Below are positions 7,967 through 15,871 of a DNA stretch of 32,960 nucleotides, piece by piece. Positions within the stretch are counted from its first letter, which is position 1. Each line of letters begins with the position of its first letter. Origin of the DNA: UBA6181 sp016934015 (GTDB lineage Bacteria; Bacillota_I; Bacilli_A; Acholeplasmatales; Acholeplasmataceae); the NCBI GenBank assembly GCA_036584525.1, contig JAZHDG010000010.1, forward strand, positions 1-32,960. The letters run 5' to 3'. The notes under the pieces are model-generated. The model was given only the letters and a program-made list of their open reading frames with translations, was not told the origin of the DNA and did no database searches. A program made the position numbers and the translations under genes.

Positions 7967-8389
7967 CTACTTGTGTAAAAAAAATTGTACAGCCTCATGA
8001 TAACTTTCAATTTTTTTACCCATGAAACATGCTTGACATACATCTTTGATATAATTTATTTTTCGAAAGTCTTCACGCTCATTAATGTTAGATAAGTGAA
8101 CTTCCACTTTTGGAATCGTTAAAATTTCTAAAGCGTCCCTCAGTGCAATCGATTGGTGACACAATGCACCAGGATTAATAAGTAACCCATCATAATCTTC
8201 ATCAATCGATGCATGAATAAGATCTAGAATTTCTCCTTCATGATTTGATTGATAAAATGTGAACTCCACCTCTTCAAAAGTATCAATTAATGATTCATAG
8301 ATTTGATCAAGGGTTAGTTCACCATAATGAGTTTTTGATCTTTTGCCTAGCATATTTAAGTTTGGCCCATGAATACACAAAATTTTCAT
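7967..8389 (-). CDS. aroQ: 3-dehydroquinate dehydratase, type II
   Basis: Third step of the shikimate pathway: 3-dehydroquinate to 3-dehydroshikimate, by a cytosolic dodecamer. The 140 residues fit the type II family. Visible motifs are GPNLNMLGKR at the N-terminus, the active-site lid with HYG and TL, NPGALCHQS with the catalytic His, and VEVHLSN followed by REDFR. The start overlaps the aroK stop by four bases (ATGA), so translation is coupled. It is the last gene of the mutSL-miaA-aroK-aroQ operon. Retention of shikimate genes is unusual for a reduced mollicute genome but known for freer-living relatives. Confidence 0.96.
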   Translation of the reverse strand: MKILCIHGPNLNMLGKRSKTHYGELTLDQIYESLIDTFEEVEFTFYQSNHEGEILDLIHASIDEDYDGLLINPGALCHQSIALRDALEILTIPKVEVHLSNINEREDFRKINYIKDVCQACFMGKKIESYHEAVQFFLHK

Positions 8390-8877
8390 AAATGAATCCC
8401 CTTTGCTAAATAGTTTAAAATCACTTTAACTGTTTCTTCAATATCAACATTATTGGACACAATGACATCGGCAAAATCTTGATACTTTAAAAATCTTTCA
8501 TCAAAAATTTGGTCCAATGACTTTTCTTTTAATAAAGGTCTTTCATAATCATTCGAAAGACGATTTCTAATGACTTCAATATCCGTATCTAAGTATATTT
8601 TTAATCCAGTCATGAAGGCCTTATTTTCTTTGACAGTGACAATACCGCCACCGCAACTTACAACGATATTTTCGTCTTCGATGCTTTTTAAGGCTTCGGT
8701 TTCTAGTTTTCTAAACTTTACTTCTCCTAAAGTTTCAAAAATGGATGGAATAAACATAAGTGCATCTTTTTCAATTACGCCATCAAGATCGATGTATTGA
8801 TAATTGAGTGCCTTCGCTAATAATCGACCAACAGTTGATTTTCCTGATCCAGGCATCCCGATTAAATAAATTCTCAT
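8386..8877 (-). CDS. aroK: Shikimate kinase
   Basis: Phosphorylates shikimate to shikimate 3-phosphate with ATP. The 163 residues match the family. The P-loop GMPGSGKST is at residues 7-15, the YIDLD motif follows, then KFRKLE with the substrate-binding Arg, the CGGG motif and the lid arginine in ERPLL. The ATG lies seven bases after GGAGG and overlaps the miaA stop by four bases. With aroQ downstream, two consecutive-class shikimate enzymes are co-translated; the other pathway genes are not in this window. Confidence 0.96.
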   Translation of the reverse strand: MRIYLIGMPGSGKSTVGRLLAKALNYQYIDLDGVIEKDALMFIPSIFETLGEVKFRKLETEALKSIEDENIVVSCGGGIVTVKENKAFMTGLKIYLDTDIEVIRNRLSNDYERPLLKEKSLDQIFDERFLKYQDFADVIVSNNVDIEETVKVILNYLAKGIHL

Positions 8878-9752
8878 GCGTTATCCTCCTTTAAAAAATC
8901 TTTAATTCGATTATAGACTTTTTCAATTAAATGTTCATCCAAAGCATCAATCATCCATGGATTCATTTGGTTTTTGAACCAAGTTTTTTGTTTTTTCGCG
9001 AGTTGTCGACTATGGATGATAATTTGTTCTTTAGCTTCATCTAGCGATAATAAACCGTCAAGATGTTGACTTAACTCACGATAACCAATCGCGTTAATTT
9101 CAATATTTTCTTGTTTTAGTTGATAAACCTCATCTAGAAAACCTTCTTCAATTTGTTTCTCAAGACGAAATCTCAATCTTTCATTTAAAATATTCCGATC
9201 AAGATCAAGATAAATGATAAGCGTATCATATAGCACAAGATCTTTCTTAGTTTTCTTTGATCGTGGTTCACCAAACATCGCTTGTTCAAGGGCTCTAATT
9301 AATCTTCGCCGGTTGTTGAGATCAATTTTAACTCCAGGGTCTTTCATCATTAATAAATCATAGAGTTCTTGATTACTATAATTTTCGTATTGAGATTCAA
9401 AATCGATAGATCGCTTAGATTCAACAAACTCATAATCATAGAGAGCAGCCTTAATGTATAAACCTGTGCCACCAACAATGACTGGATGTTCAATTTTTTC
9501 GATTAAATATCGCGCATCCTTCTGAAAGTTAAAAACAGAGTATGTGTTCTTAGGATCACAAATACTTAATAGGTGATGATGGATACCTTCCATTTCTTCT
9601 GATCGGATTTTAGCTGATCCGATATCAAGTCCTTGATAAACTTGAACGGAATCACCATTGATGATTTCACCTTGAATTCTTTTGGCGATTTCAATCGATA
9701 ATTTTGTCTTCCCTGAAGCTGTTGGCCCAACAATCGCAATCACTTTTTTCAT
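8874..9752 (-). CDS. miaA: tRNA dimethylallyltransferase
   Basis: Transfers a dimethylallyl group to N6 of A37 in tRNAs that read UNN codons, making i6A. The 292 residues fit the family. The P-loop GPTASGKT is at residues 9-16, then NGDSVQVYQGLDIGSAK, the substrate motif VGGTGLYIKA, and the tRNA-contacting region with NRRRLIRALE and the C-terminal AIGYRE and RQLAKKQKTWF motifs. It overlaps mutL and aroK by four bases on each side. MiaB (15868-17307) acts next on the same base, so ms2i6A37 should be made here. Confidence 0.97.
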   Translation of the reverse strand: MKKVIAIVGPTASGKTKLSIEIAKRIQGEIINGDSVQVYQGLDIGSAKIRSEEMEGIHHHLLSICDPKNTYSVFNFQKDARYLIEKIEHPVIVGGTGLYIKAALYDYEFVESKRSIDFESQYENYSNQELYDLLMMKDPGVKIDLNNRRRLIRALEQAMFGEPRSKKTKKDLVLYDTLIIYLDLDRNILNERLRFRLEKQIEEGFLDEVYQLKQENIEINAIGYRELSQHLDGLLSLDEAKEQIIIHSRQLAKKQKTWFKNQMNPWMIDALDEHLIEKVYNRIKDFLKEDNA

Positions 9753-11419
9753 GAAACCACCCGCTTAAACATGCGTTCAATTTCATAATGCGTCAATTTG
9801 ATAATCGTTGGTCGTCCATGTGGACATGTATATGGATTATCTGCATGTTTTAATCTTTCCATTACAGCATGAATTTCAGATAAATTTAATGGTTTGTTTG
9901 CCTTAATGGCACCTTTACAACTGACATCCTTTGCAAGTGCATCTCTTAATAAAGACAAATCAATCGTTTGTTTTTCTAAAATCATGTGAATCATGGATTC
10001 AATCGCAAGATCGATTTCACCATCTTTCAACCAAGTTGGAATGCTGATAAGTTCTAAGTTCTCATTAAATTGGAAGCCAAAAGGTGTAAACTTGGGAATT
10101 TCTTCTTTTAAAACTAACAGTTCAGAAGGTGATAAATTCAAAGGCTTAGAAAACAACATATTTTTAGTAGCAAACACGGGATTTTTAAAAGCTTCCATAT
10201 AATATTCGTAACGAATGCGTTCTTCAGCAGCATGTTGATCTACTAAATAAAGACCATCTTCATTTTGAAAAATGAGATAAGTTCCTGAAAATGTTCCGAT
10301 ATAATCCATATCAGGAATTTTTGAATGTGTTGGTTCTGAGATTGCTTCACTCACATTTTCGTCAATGAATAACGATTCTTGAATGTAAGTTTCATCTTTC
10401 ATGACACGTTGATAGGGCGTAGAAATCTCTTGAGTGTTATATGAAAGTGTGCGTTTAATAATATCCTCAATCAAAAATGCTAAAACGAATTCATTAACAA
10501 ATTTGACTTCATATTTTTGAGGGTGAACATTAACATCAATGAGCGATGGATCCATATCTAAATATAAAATAGCCATGGGGTATTTTCCAACCATGATTCG
10601 GCTATGATAGCCATCAATGACTGCTTGAATCAAACGATAGTTTTTAATATAACGGCCATTGACGATTAGTGTAATGTCCTTTTTCTTTGACCTTGAATGT
10701 TCAGGGCTTATTAAGTAAGCATTGACTTCAATTTTTTGGATAGTATCAGAAGCTTTCAATAACCCTTTTGTCAAATTTTGTCCATATATTTGGTAAATTA
10801 ATTGTTCAATGTTTCGATTTCCATAAGTTTCCTTTAAAAGTTTTCCATCTATGGATAATGAAAATGCAATTTCAGGATGTGCTAACGCTAAATGATCAAA
10901 AATATCCATAATCGCTTGGCGTTCTGCAAATTCTGACTTAATATATTTAAATCGTGCAGGTGTATTATAAAACAGATCCTTAACAGAAACTGATGTTCCA
11001 ATATTTGTTGGCGTAGATCCCTCTGATACGAATGACCCACCTTCATATACAACGATGACACCGTCAGTATCTTCTTTTCTCGTCTTTAATGTCACTTTTG
11101 ATACCGATGCAATCGCAGCTAAAGCTTCACCACGAAATCCTAAACTTAATATATGATTTAAATCCTCTTCTTCACTTATTTTAGAAGTTGCATGTCTTAA
11201 AAAAGCAAGTTTCGCATCTTCTAAATCCATACCATCACCATTATCGGTGACCTTAATTTCTTTCATGCCCATGTCAAAAATTTCAACCGTAATGATTGAT
11301 GATTGTGCATCGATTGCATTTTCGATGAGTTCTTTAATAACCGATGCTGGTCGATCAACCACTTCACCTGCTGCAATCATATTCGCTAATGTCGTTTTCA
11401 TGACATGAATTGTTGGCAT
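9749..11419 (-). CDS. mutL: DNA mismatch repair protein MutL (endonuclease type)
   Basis: Couples mismatch recognition by MutS to strand removal. The N-terminal GHKL ATPase is intact: ELIENAIDA (residues 30-38), DNGDGM (59-64) and LGFRGEAL (93-100). The C-terminal domain carries the metal-dependent nicking motif DQHA-x2-E-x4-E at 394-405, plus the zinc-site motifs SCKGAIKA (500-507) and CPHGRP (532-537), so it is the endonuclease class used where MutH is absent. At 556 residues it is shorter than most, mainly in the linker. The linker has QESLF (347-351), which resembles a sliding-clamp binding motif. The ATG follows TAGGAG, 11 bases from the mutS stop. Confidence 0.97.
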   Translation of the reverse strand: MPTIHVMKTTLANMIAAGEVVDRPASVIKELIENAIDAQSSIITVEIFDMGMKEIKVTDNGDGMDLEDAKLAFLRHATSKISEEEDLNHILSLGFRGEALAAIASVSKVTLKTRKEDTDGVIVVYEGGSFVSEGSTPTNIGTSVSVKDLFYNTPARFKYIKSEFAERQAIMDIFDHLALAHPEIAFSLSIDGKLLKETYGNRNIEQLIYQIYGQNLTKGLLKASDTIQKIEVNAYLISPEHSRSKKKDITLIVNGRYIKNYRLIQAVIDGYHSRIMVGKYPMAILYLDMDPSLIDVNVHPQKYEVKFVNEFVLAFLIEDIIKRTLSYNTQEISTPYQRVMKDETYIQESLFIDENVSEAISEPTHSKIPDMDYIGTFSGTYLIFQNEDGLYLVDQHAAEERIRYEYYMEAFKNPVFATKNMLFSKPLNLSPSELLVLKEEIPKFTPFGFQFNENLELISIPTWLKDGEIDLAIESMIHMILEKQTIDLSLLRDALAKDVSCKGAIKANKPLNLSEIHAVMERLKHADNPYTCPHGRPTIIKLTHYEIERMFKRVVS

Positions 11420-11429
11420 AAATAAACTC

Positions 11430-13946
11430 CTATTTCTTTAAAATAGTTTGTAAATGTTTTAACAATAATAAAGCTTCAATCGGTGTTAACTGATCAATAT
11501 TTAATCCTTCCACTTCTTCTAAAACTCTTAAATGATTTGGATCAATCACATGGGTTTGTTCCTCTTCATAGGCATCATAATTAAACAAATCTAATGAAAT
11601 TTTTAACTCTTTTTGTTCAAGATGATGCAAGATTTCTTGACTTCTTAGAATCAAGCTTTTCGGTAGATGTGCAAGAGATGCTACTTGAATGCCATACGAT
11701 TTATCCGTTGCCCCACGTTCAACATGATGTAAGAAAATCATCTTATCTTTTTCTTCTTTCGCTTTGACAGATAAATTTGTCAATCTTGATAAACTCATCT
11801 CGAGTTGAGTGAGCTCATGATAATGCGTTGAAAAAAATGTTTGACATTTAATTTTTTCATGGATGTATTCAATCATTCCTTGGGCTAGTGCCATACCATC
11901 ATAAGTTGCAGTCCCACGGCCAATTTCATCAAATAAAATTAAACTTTGATCACTCGCTTTTGACAATGCTTCATTGGATTCAACCATCTCAACCATGAAT
12001 GTCGATTTACCACCACTCAAATCATCTGATGATCCAATTCTTGTAAATATCGCATCATACAAAGGTAATTCCGCTTCATCCGCTGGAACAAAACAACCAA
12101 TTTGGGCCATATATACAATAAGTGCATACATCCGCATATAAGTTGATTTACCACTCATATTTGGACCAGTGATTAAAAATATTTCTCCCTCATTCATCAA
12201 AACATCGTTTTTAACAAACGTTGTAAAATGCTCAACAACTGGATGTCTACCTTGAATGACTTTAACATGTTTTTTATGTGAAAGTTGAGGTCTAACATAA
12301 CGATATTTTTCACTTTTTATCGATAGATTCAAAAAGACGTCAATGCTAGCGATTTGTTTTGCAAGTTCTTGAAGTGAAAACATATCATTTTTCACTGTTT
12401 CTCTAATCTTTACGAAAAGTTCATATTCTCTTTGAATGCTTTTATCAAGTGCGTGTAAAATGTCATCTTCTTTAAGTTTTAATTCTGGTGTAATAAAACG
12501 TTCGCTATTCGCTAATGTTTGTTTCCGGTCATAACCAAAAGATTCTTTAACAAGTTCGGAATTTCCTTTTGAAACTTCAATATAATAACCAAACACACGG
12601 TTATAGCCAACTCTTAAATTTTTTATCCCAGTTTTTTCACGTTCTTTTTGTTCAAATTCTGTAAGCCATGACTCTCCAGATGTTCCAATATGTCTTAAAT
12701 CATCCAATTGTTGATCATAACCTTCTTTGATGAGATTGCCTTCTTTAATTGAAATCGGTGGTTCTTCAAATATAGCTTGATCTAAAAATTGGTAAAGATG
12801 TTGGTGATCATTCATCTTTTCGCTCAAATCTTTTAAAATCGGATGCTCATATTTTAATAATGCTTCTTTCAAAGTAGGAATTTGTGCTAAAGAGTGTTTC
12901 AATTGAATTAAATCTCTTCCGTTGACAGTATCAAAACTGATTCTTCCCACAATACGATTTAAATCATAAATCTCTTTTAAAGCTTGAATGAGCGTTTCTC
13001 TTGGACCAAAAGGTCTTAAAGCCTCAATAAAATCATATCGTTTATTCAGTTGTTCCATATCAAATAGTGGATTTAACATCATATGTTTAAGCATACGAGC
13101 ACCCATCGCGGTTTCACAACTATCAAGCCAATATAGGAGTGTTGTTTGTTTTTGATCCACGAGTGATTCAATGATTTCTAAACTCTTTTTCACCCGATAA
13201 TCAACTTTCATTTGTTGTTGATGTATGATAACTTCAACTTTCATCAAATGATCAATCGTATGTTTTTGAGTCCCGACAATATAATGAATCAAATGGCTCA
13301 TCGCACGTTTTTGTTCACGATCAAGATGTTCAAGTGCTTTAAGTTCTAAAACTGTTAAATCATCAGAATTTGACACCAAGCGATCTAAAGCTTTTAAGTC
13401 TTGAACAAATCTTTCATCAAAACGAGAATGCAGTACCACTTCAATAATTCCTAAATCTTTGATTAAATCAAATGCTTCATGTTTTTCTAAACCGTCCGTT
13501 AAGTACGCTTCACCTGTTGATAAATCAATTGTTGAAACAATATATCCTTTTTCGGTTAATAAAACACTTGCAATAAAATTATGATTATTTTCATTTAAAA
13601 TACCATCTTCAAGTACTGTCCCAGGCGTAATAATTTTTATAACTTTTCGTTCGACTAATCCTTTACCTGGTTCAGTGATCTGTTCAGCTATCGCAATTTT
13701 AAATCCTTTTTCAATTAACTTTTGAATGTAAGCTTTCGCCGCATGATAAGGAATACCACACATGGGTACTTTTTCACCGGCATCTCTTGAAGTTAAAGCA
13801 ATTTCTAAAACCTTAGATGCCAAAATCGCATCATCAAAAAACATTTCATAGAAATCACCTAATCGAAAAAAGACTATCGCATCTGCGTAGCCTTTCTTAA
13901 TATCCAAATATTGTTGCATCATGGGTGTAAATCTTGTTTTATCCAT
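11430..13946 (-). CDS. mutS: DNA mismatch repair protein MutS
   Basis: Mismatch-recognition ATPase. The N-terminal mismatch-binding domain has the Phe-x-Glu wedge in GDFYEMFFDD (residues 30-39). Connector, lever and clamp domains follow, then the ABC-type ATPase with TGPNMSGKST (Walker A), DDLSGGKSTFMVEM (signature) and ILFDEIGRGTATYDG (Walker B), and a helix-turn-helix dimerisation region. The 838 residues match MutS1. The C-terminal linker contains SLDLF, similar to the clamp motif QLSFF of Bacillus MutS. GAGGT precedes the ATG. It follows the membrane-anchored unknown gene by 18 bases and is co-transcribed with mutL, miaA, aroK and aroQ. Confidence 0.98.
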   Translation of the reverse strand: MDKTRFTPMMQQYLDIKKGYADAIVFFRLGDFYEMFFDDAILASKVLEIALTSRDAGEKVPMCGIPYHAAKAYIQKLIEKGFKIAIAEQITEPGKGLVERKVIKIITPGTVLEDGILNENNHNFIASVLLTEKGYIVSTIDLSTGEAYLTDGLEKHEAFDLIKDLGIIEVVLHSRFDERFVQDLKALDRLVSNSDDLTVLELKALEHLDREQKRAMSHLIHYIVGTQKHTIDHLMKVEVIIHQQQMKVDYRVKKSLEIIESLVDQKQTTLLYWLDSCETAMGARMLKHMMLNPLFDMEQLNKRYDFIEALRPFGPRETLIQALKEIYDLNRIVGRISFDTVNGRDLIQLKHSLAQIPTLKEALLKYEHPILKDLSEKMNDHQHLYQFLDQAIFEEPPISIKEGNLIKEGYDQQLDDLRHIGTSGESWLTEFEQKEREKTGIKNLRVGYNRVFGYYIEVSKGNSELVKESFGYDRKQTLANSERFITPELKLKEDDILHALDKSIQREYELFVKIRETVKNDMFSLQELAKQIASIDVFLNLSIKSEKYRYVRPQLSHKKHVKVIQGRHPVVEHFTTFVKNDVLMNEGEIFLITGPNMSGKSTYMRMYALIVYMAQIGCFVPADEAELPLYDAIFTRIGSSDDLSGGKSTFMVEMVESNEALSKASDQSLILFDEIGRGTATYDGMALAQGMIEYIHEKIKCQTFFSTHYHELTQLEMSLSRLTNLSVKAKEEKDKMIFLHHVERGATDKSYGIQVASLAHLPKSLILRSQEILHHLEQKELKISLDLFNYDAYEEEQTHVIDPNHLRVLEEVEGLNIDQLTPIEALLLLKHLQTILKK

Positions 13947-13964
13947 AAGGATACCTCTAATTCT

Positions 13965-15437
13965 TTAAATACCTAAAGTGCTGAGTAAATTATGATAATA
14001 ATCGAGTAAACCTGTACCACTAATTTTAATTTGATTAAGCCAATTTTGGTGAAGTGGCATAAAATTTGGAGCAAAATAAGTAATGATCGCATAAATGAAA
14101 TGAATCAACACAATACTTAGAATACCAACAACAACCCATAGAATAATCGCTTTTTTCTTACTCATTGGTTGTTTCTCAGATTTATCTTTTTTAGGTTTTA
14201 TTTCCTTTTTCTCTTTTTTCTGACTCGTTTCTTCTTCAATCATTTGATTTTCTTCAAGTGATTCTTCTTTGATGGCTTGTTTTAATGTTTTTGAACTTCC
14301 ATAAAATTCAGCAGCATTAATAATCAATGGATCTTTTTCTTCAAACTCCATTGGTTTTTGTTCTTCAACCAATACTTCTTCATGACTTTCTTCTTTTTTC
14401 ATCGAAACCGATAAGGCTTCAACAGATTGACGTAAAAGTTTGACTTCACGAATAAGTTCGGATAAATCAACCGATTGTTGAACATATTGAACTTCTGAAC
14501 GACGCGGCTTATAAACATCAGCTGGTTGTGGCTGTTGTTCTGCTTCAGTTTCAACTTTTTCATCCTCATGCATACCCATTTCTTCTTCATAAACATCTTT
14601 AGAATCTGGCGTATAATAAGATTCTTTCGTTTCTTTAGCATTGGATAAAACGTATTCAATAATTTCTTCTTTTTTGAGTTCAGTAGAAGCTTTAATGTCA
14701 TGATCGATGGCAAATCTTTGCATTAAAATCACAGACATTTTTTTAATTTGCTTTTCAAGCTCTTCGGTATATTCTTTGCGATCTTTCATTTCTTGAATAA
14801 TAATCTCAGCAAGCTCATTTTTCTTGAGTCTTCGTGGGACATCCACATCATATTTCAATCCAAATTCACGAACTTCCCCTAGTGTGGAACTCTTATATAG
14901 CACTGGTCTAATTCGTTCTGGAGTTAAACCATCAATTTTACCAGGTGCATCAAAAAATAACCTCTTAATCGCCAAATTATATGTTTTGAGTTCAGGAAGC
15001 TCTAATCCAACATTTCTAACATGAGCTAAGCTCAAATCATAGAGATGTTTAAAATCTAAAGGTGTAACTTTTTTGTCAAGCATGTAGCCAAAAAGTTCAA
15101 CCCACAAGTCTTCTAGATAGTATTTAAATAACTCCATGTCATCATAAAAAATAAGTAAGTTTTCAAATTGGGTTTCACTAAATTCTGCAAACCAAGATAA
15201 TCGATAATTGAGTTCATCAGCGAGAGTTAGACGTGATTTTCTTGTTTCTGCAACTTTTTCTCTTAATAATTCTCTTAAAACATAAATTCTAATTTCTCTT
15301 GGAATGGTTAACCCCATCCCAGTAAAAAACTGATTGACAGAATCTGCTGGCAAGTAAATAATCGTTTTTAATAAATCATCAACTTTAAATTCTTTATTTC
15401 CAACAAAGATTTTACTCTCACGTGTGACTCTAGGCAT
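13965..15437 (-). CDS. Unknown membrane-anchored protein with two SAP/HeH-like motifs
   Basis: I do not recognise this 490-residue protein. Residues 1-180 are globular and helix-rich. Two similar helix-extended-loop-helix stretches follow near 185-215 (DVPRRLKKNELAEIII) and 237-265 (IKASTELKKEEIIEYVL), which look like SAP/HeH or Rho-N nucleic-acid-binding motifs. A long charged linker (about 270-428, Glu/Lys-rich) leads to a single membrane span at about 430-455 and a 35-residue tail. With the positive flank before the span, the N-terminal mass should face the cytoplasm. The start at 15437 follows GGAGGT; an upstream ATG at 15497 lies inside the promoter -35 and is rejected. It begins the mutS operon, where Bacillus has cotE. 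DNA or RNA binding is inference from the motif shape. Confidence 0.8.
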   Translation of the reverse strand: MPRVTRESKIFVGNKEFKVDDLLKTIIYLPADSVNQFFTGMGLTIPREIRIYVLRELLREKVAETRKSRLTLADELNYRLSWFAEFSETQFENLLIFYDDMELFKYYLEDLWVELFGYMLDKKVTPLDFKHLYDLSLAHVRNVGLELPELKTYNLAIKRLFFDAPGKIDGLTPERIRPVLYKSSTLGEVREFGLKYDVDVPRRLKKNELAEIIIQEMKDRKEYTEELEKQIKKMSVILMQRFAIDHDIKASTELKKEEIIEYVLSNAKETKESYYTPDSKDVYEEEMGMHEDEKVETEAEQQPQPADVYKPRRSEVQYVQQSVDLSELIREVKLLRQSVEALSVSMKKEESHEEVLVEEQKPMEFEEKDPLIINAAEFYGSSKTLKQAIKEESLEENQMIEEETSQKKEKKEIKPKKDKSEKQPMSKKKAIILWVVVGILSIVLIHFIYAIITYFAPNFMPLHQNWLNQIKISGTGLLDYYHNLLSTLGI

Positions 15438-15468
15438 AAAATTACCTCCATAGTGACCCTTTGTATTT

Positions 15469-15497
15469 ATAATACAATGAAATGGCTTATTTATCAA
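15469..15497 (-). promoter_or_regulatory. Promoter of the unknown-mutS-mutL-miaA-aroK-aroQ operon
   Basis: On the minus strand TTGATA (15492-15497), a 17-base spacer and TATTAT (15469-15474), about 30 bases before the ATG at 15437. It lies just after the ricA-like gene's terminator, so it should drive the whole six-gene operon. Confidence 0.8.
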
Positions 15498-15518
15498 GTT
15501 GTATATCTTTCTAACAAC

Positions 15519-15540
15519 AAAAAAAGGCTAGGATAGCCTT
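15519..15540 (-). terminator. Rho-independent terminator of miaB-ricA
   Basis: AAGGCTA (15524-15530) pairs perfectly with TAGCCTT (15534-15540) around GGA, with seven T following on the minus strand. The stem overlaps the stop codon of the ricA-like gene. Confidence 0.88.
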
Positions 15541-15871
15541 ATTGTTCAAAATCTTTTTCAATACCATCTTGAATAATGTCTTGTATGGATTGTAACATAT
15601 CGTTGATATCGCTTTGTAAAGCCATATACTCTGACATCAATGGAAATTCTTCGATTTCTTGATACAGTGCATCAAATTTCATCTGAAATGTACGAACAGC
15701 TTCAGTCTTTCCAATTTCCTTTGCATTGACTAATTGTTTTTGAATAGCTTTTAGTTGTTGAATCTTTGATTTGATTTCTTCATGCTCATTGATGATTTTT
15801 TCAATTTTTTTATAGCGAATAATGATCTCATTTTCTTTGATCATTTGGATAAGCTTATCTTTTTCACTCAT
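15539..15871 (-). CDS. ymcA: YlbF/YmcA (RicA-like) family protein without cysteines
   Basis: A 110-residue, all-helical protein of the Com_YlbF family. In Bacillus the relative YmcA (RicA) joins YlbF (RicF) and YaaT (RicT) in a complex that modulates RNase Y and carries iron-sulfur clusters on cysteines. This protein has the family helix pattern and the EFPLMSEYMALQ stretch, but has no cysteine at all and is shorter than Bacillus RicA (143 residues). The assignment to YmcA rather than YlbF rests on position: it overlaps miaB by four bases (ATGA), exactly as ymcA follows miaB in Bacillus. Function in RNase Y control is inference, supported by rny lying in the same cluster. Confidence 0.8.
   Translation of the reverse strand: MSEKDKLIQMIKENEIIIRYKKIEKIINEHEEIKSKIQQLKAIQKQLVNAKEIGKTEAVRTFQMKFDALYQEIEEFPLMSEYMALQSDINDMLQSIQDIIQDGIEKDFEQ

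Noticed and set aside
14399..14713. Minus-strand frame of 104 codons inside the membrane-anchored unknown gene
   Set aside because: It is an out-of-frame shadow of the real gene, full of Lys/Asn/Leu from AT-rich codons, without a ribosome binding site.
15438..15497. Twenty-residue N-terminal extension of the unknown gene before mutS
   Set aside because: The upstream ATG lies within the promoter -35 box; the ATG at 15437 has a strong GGAGGT.
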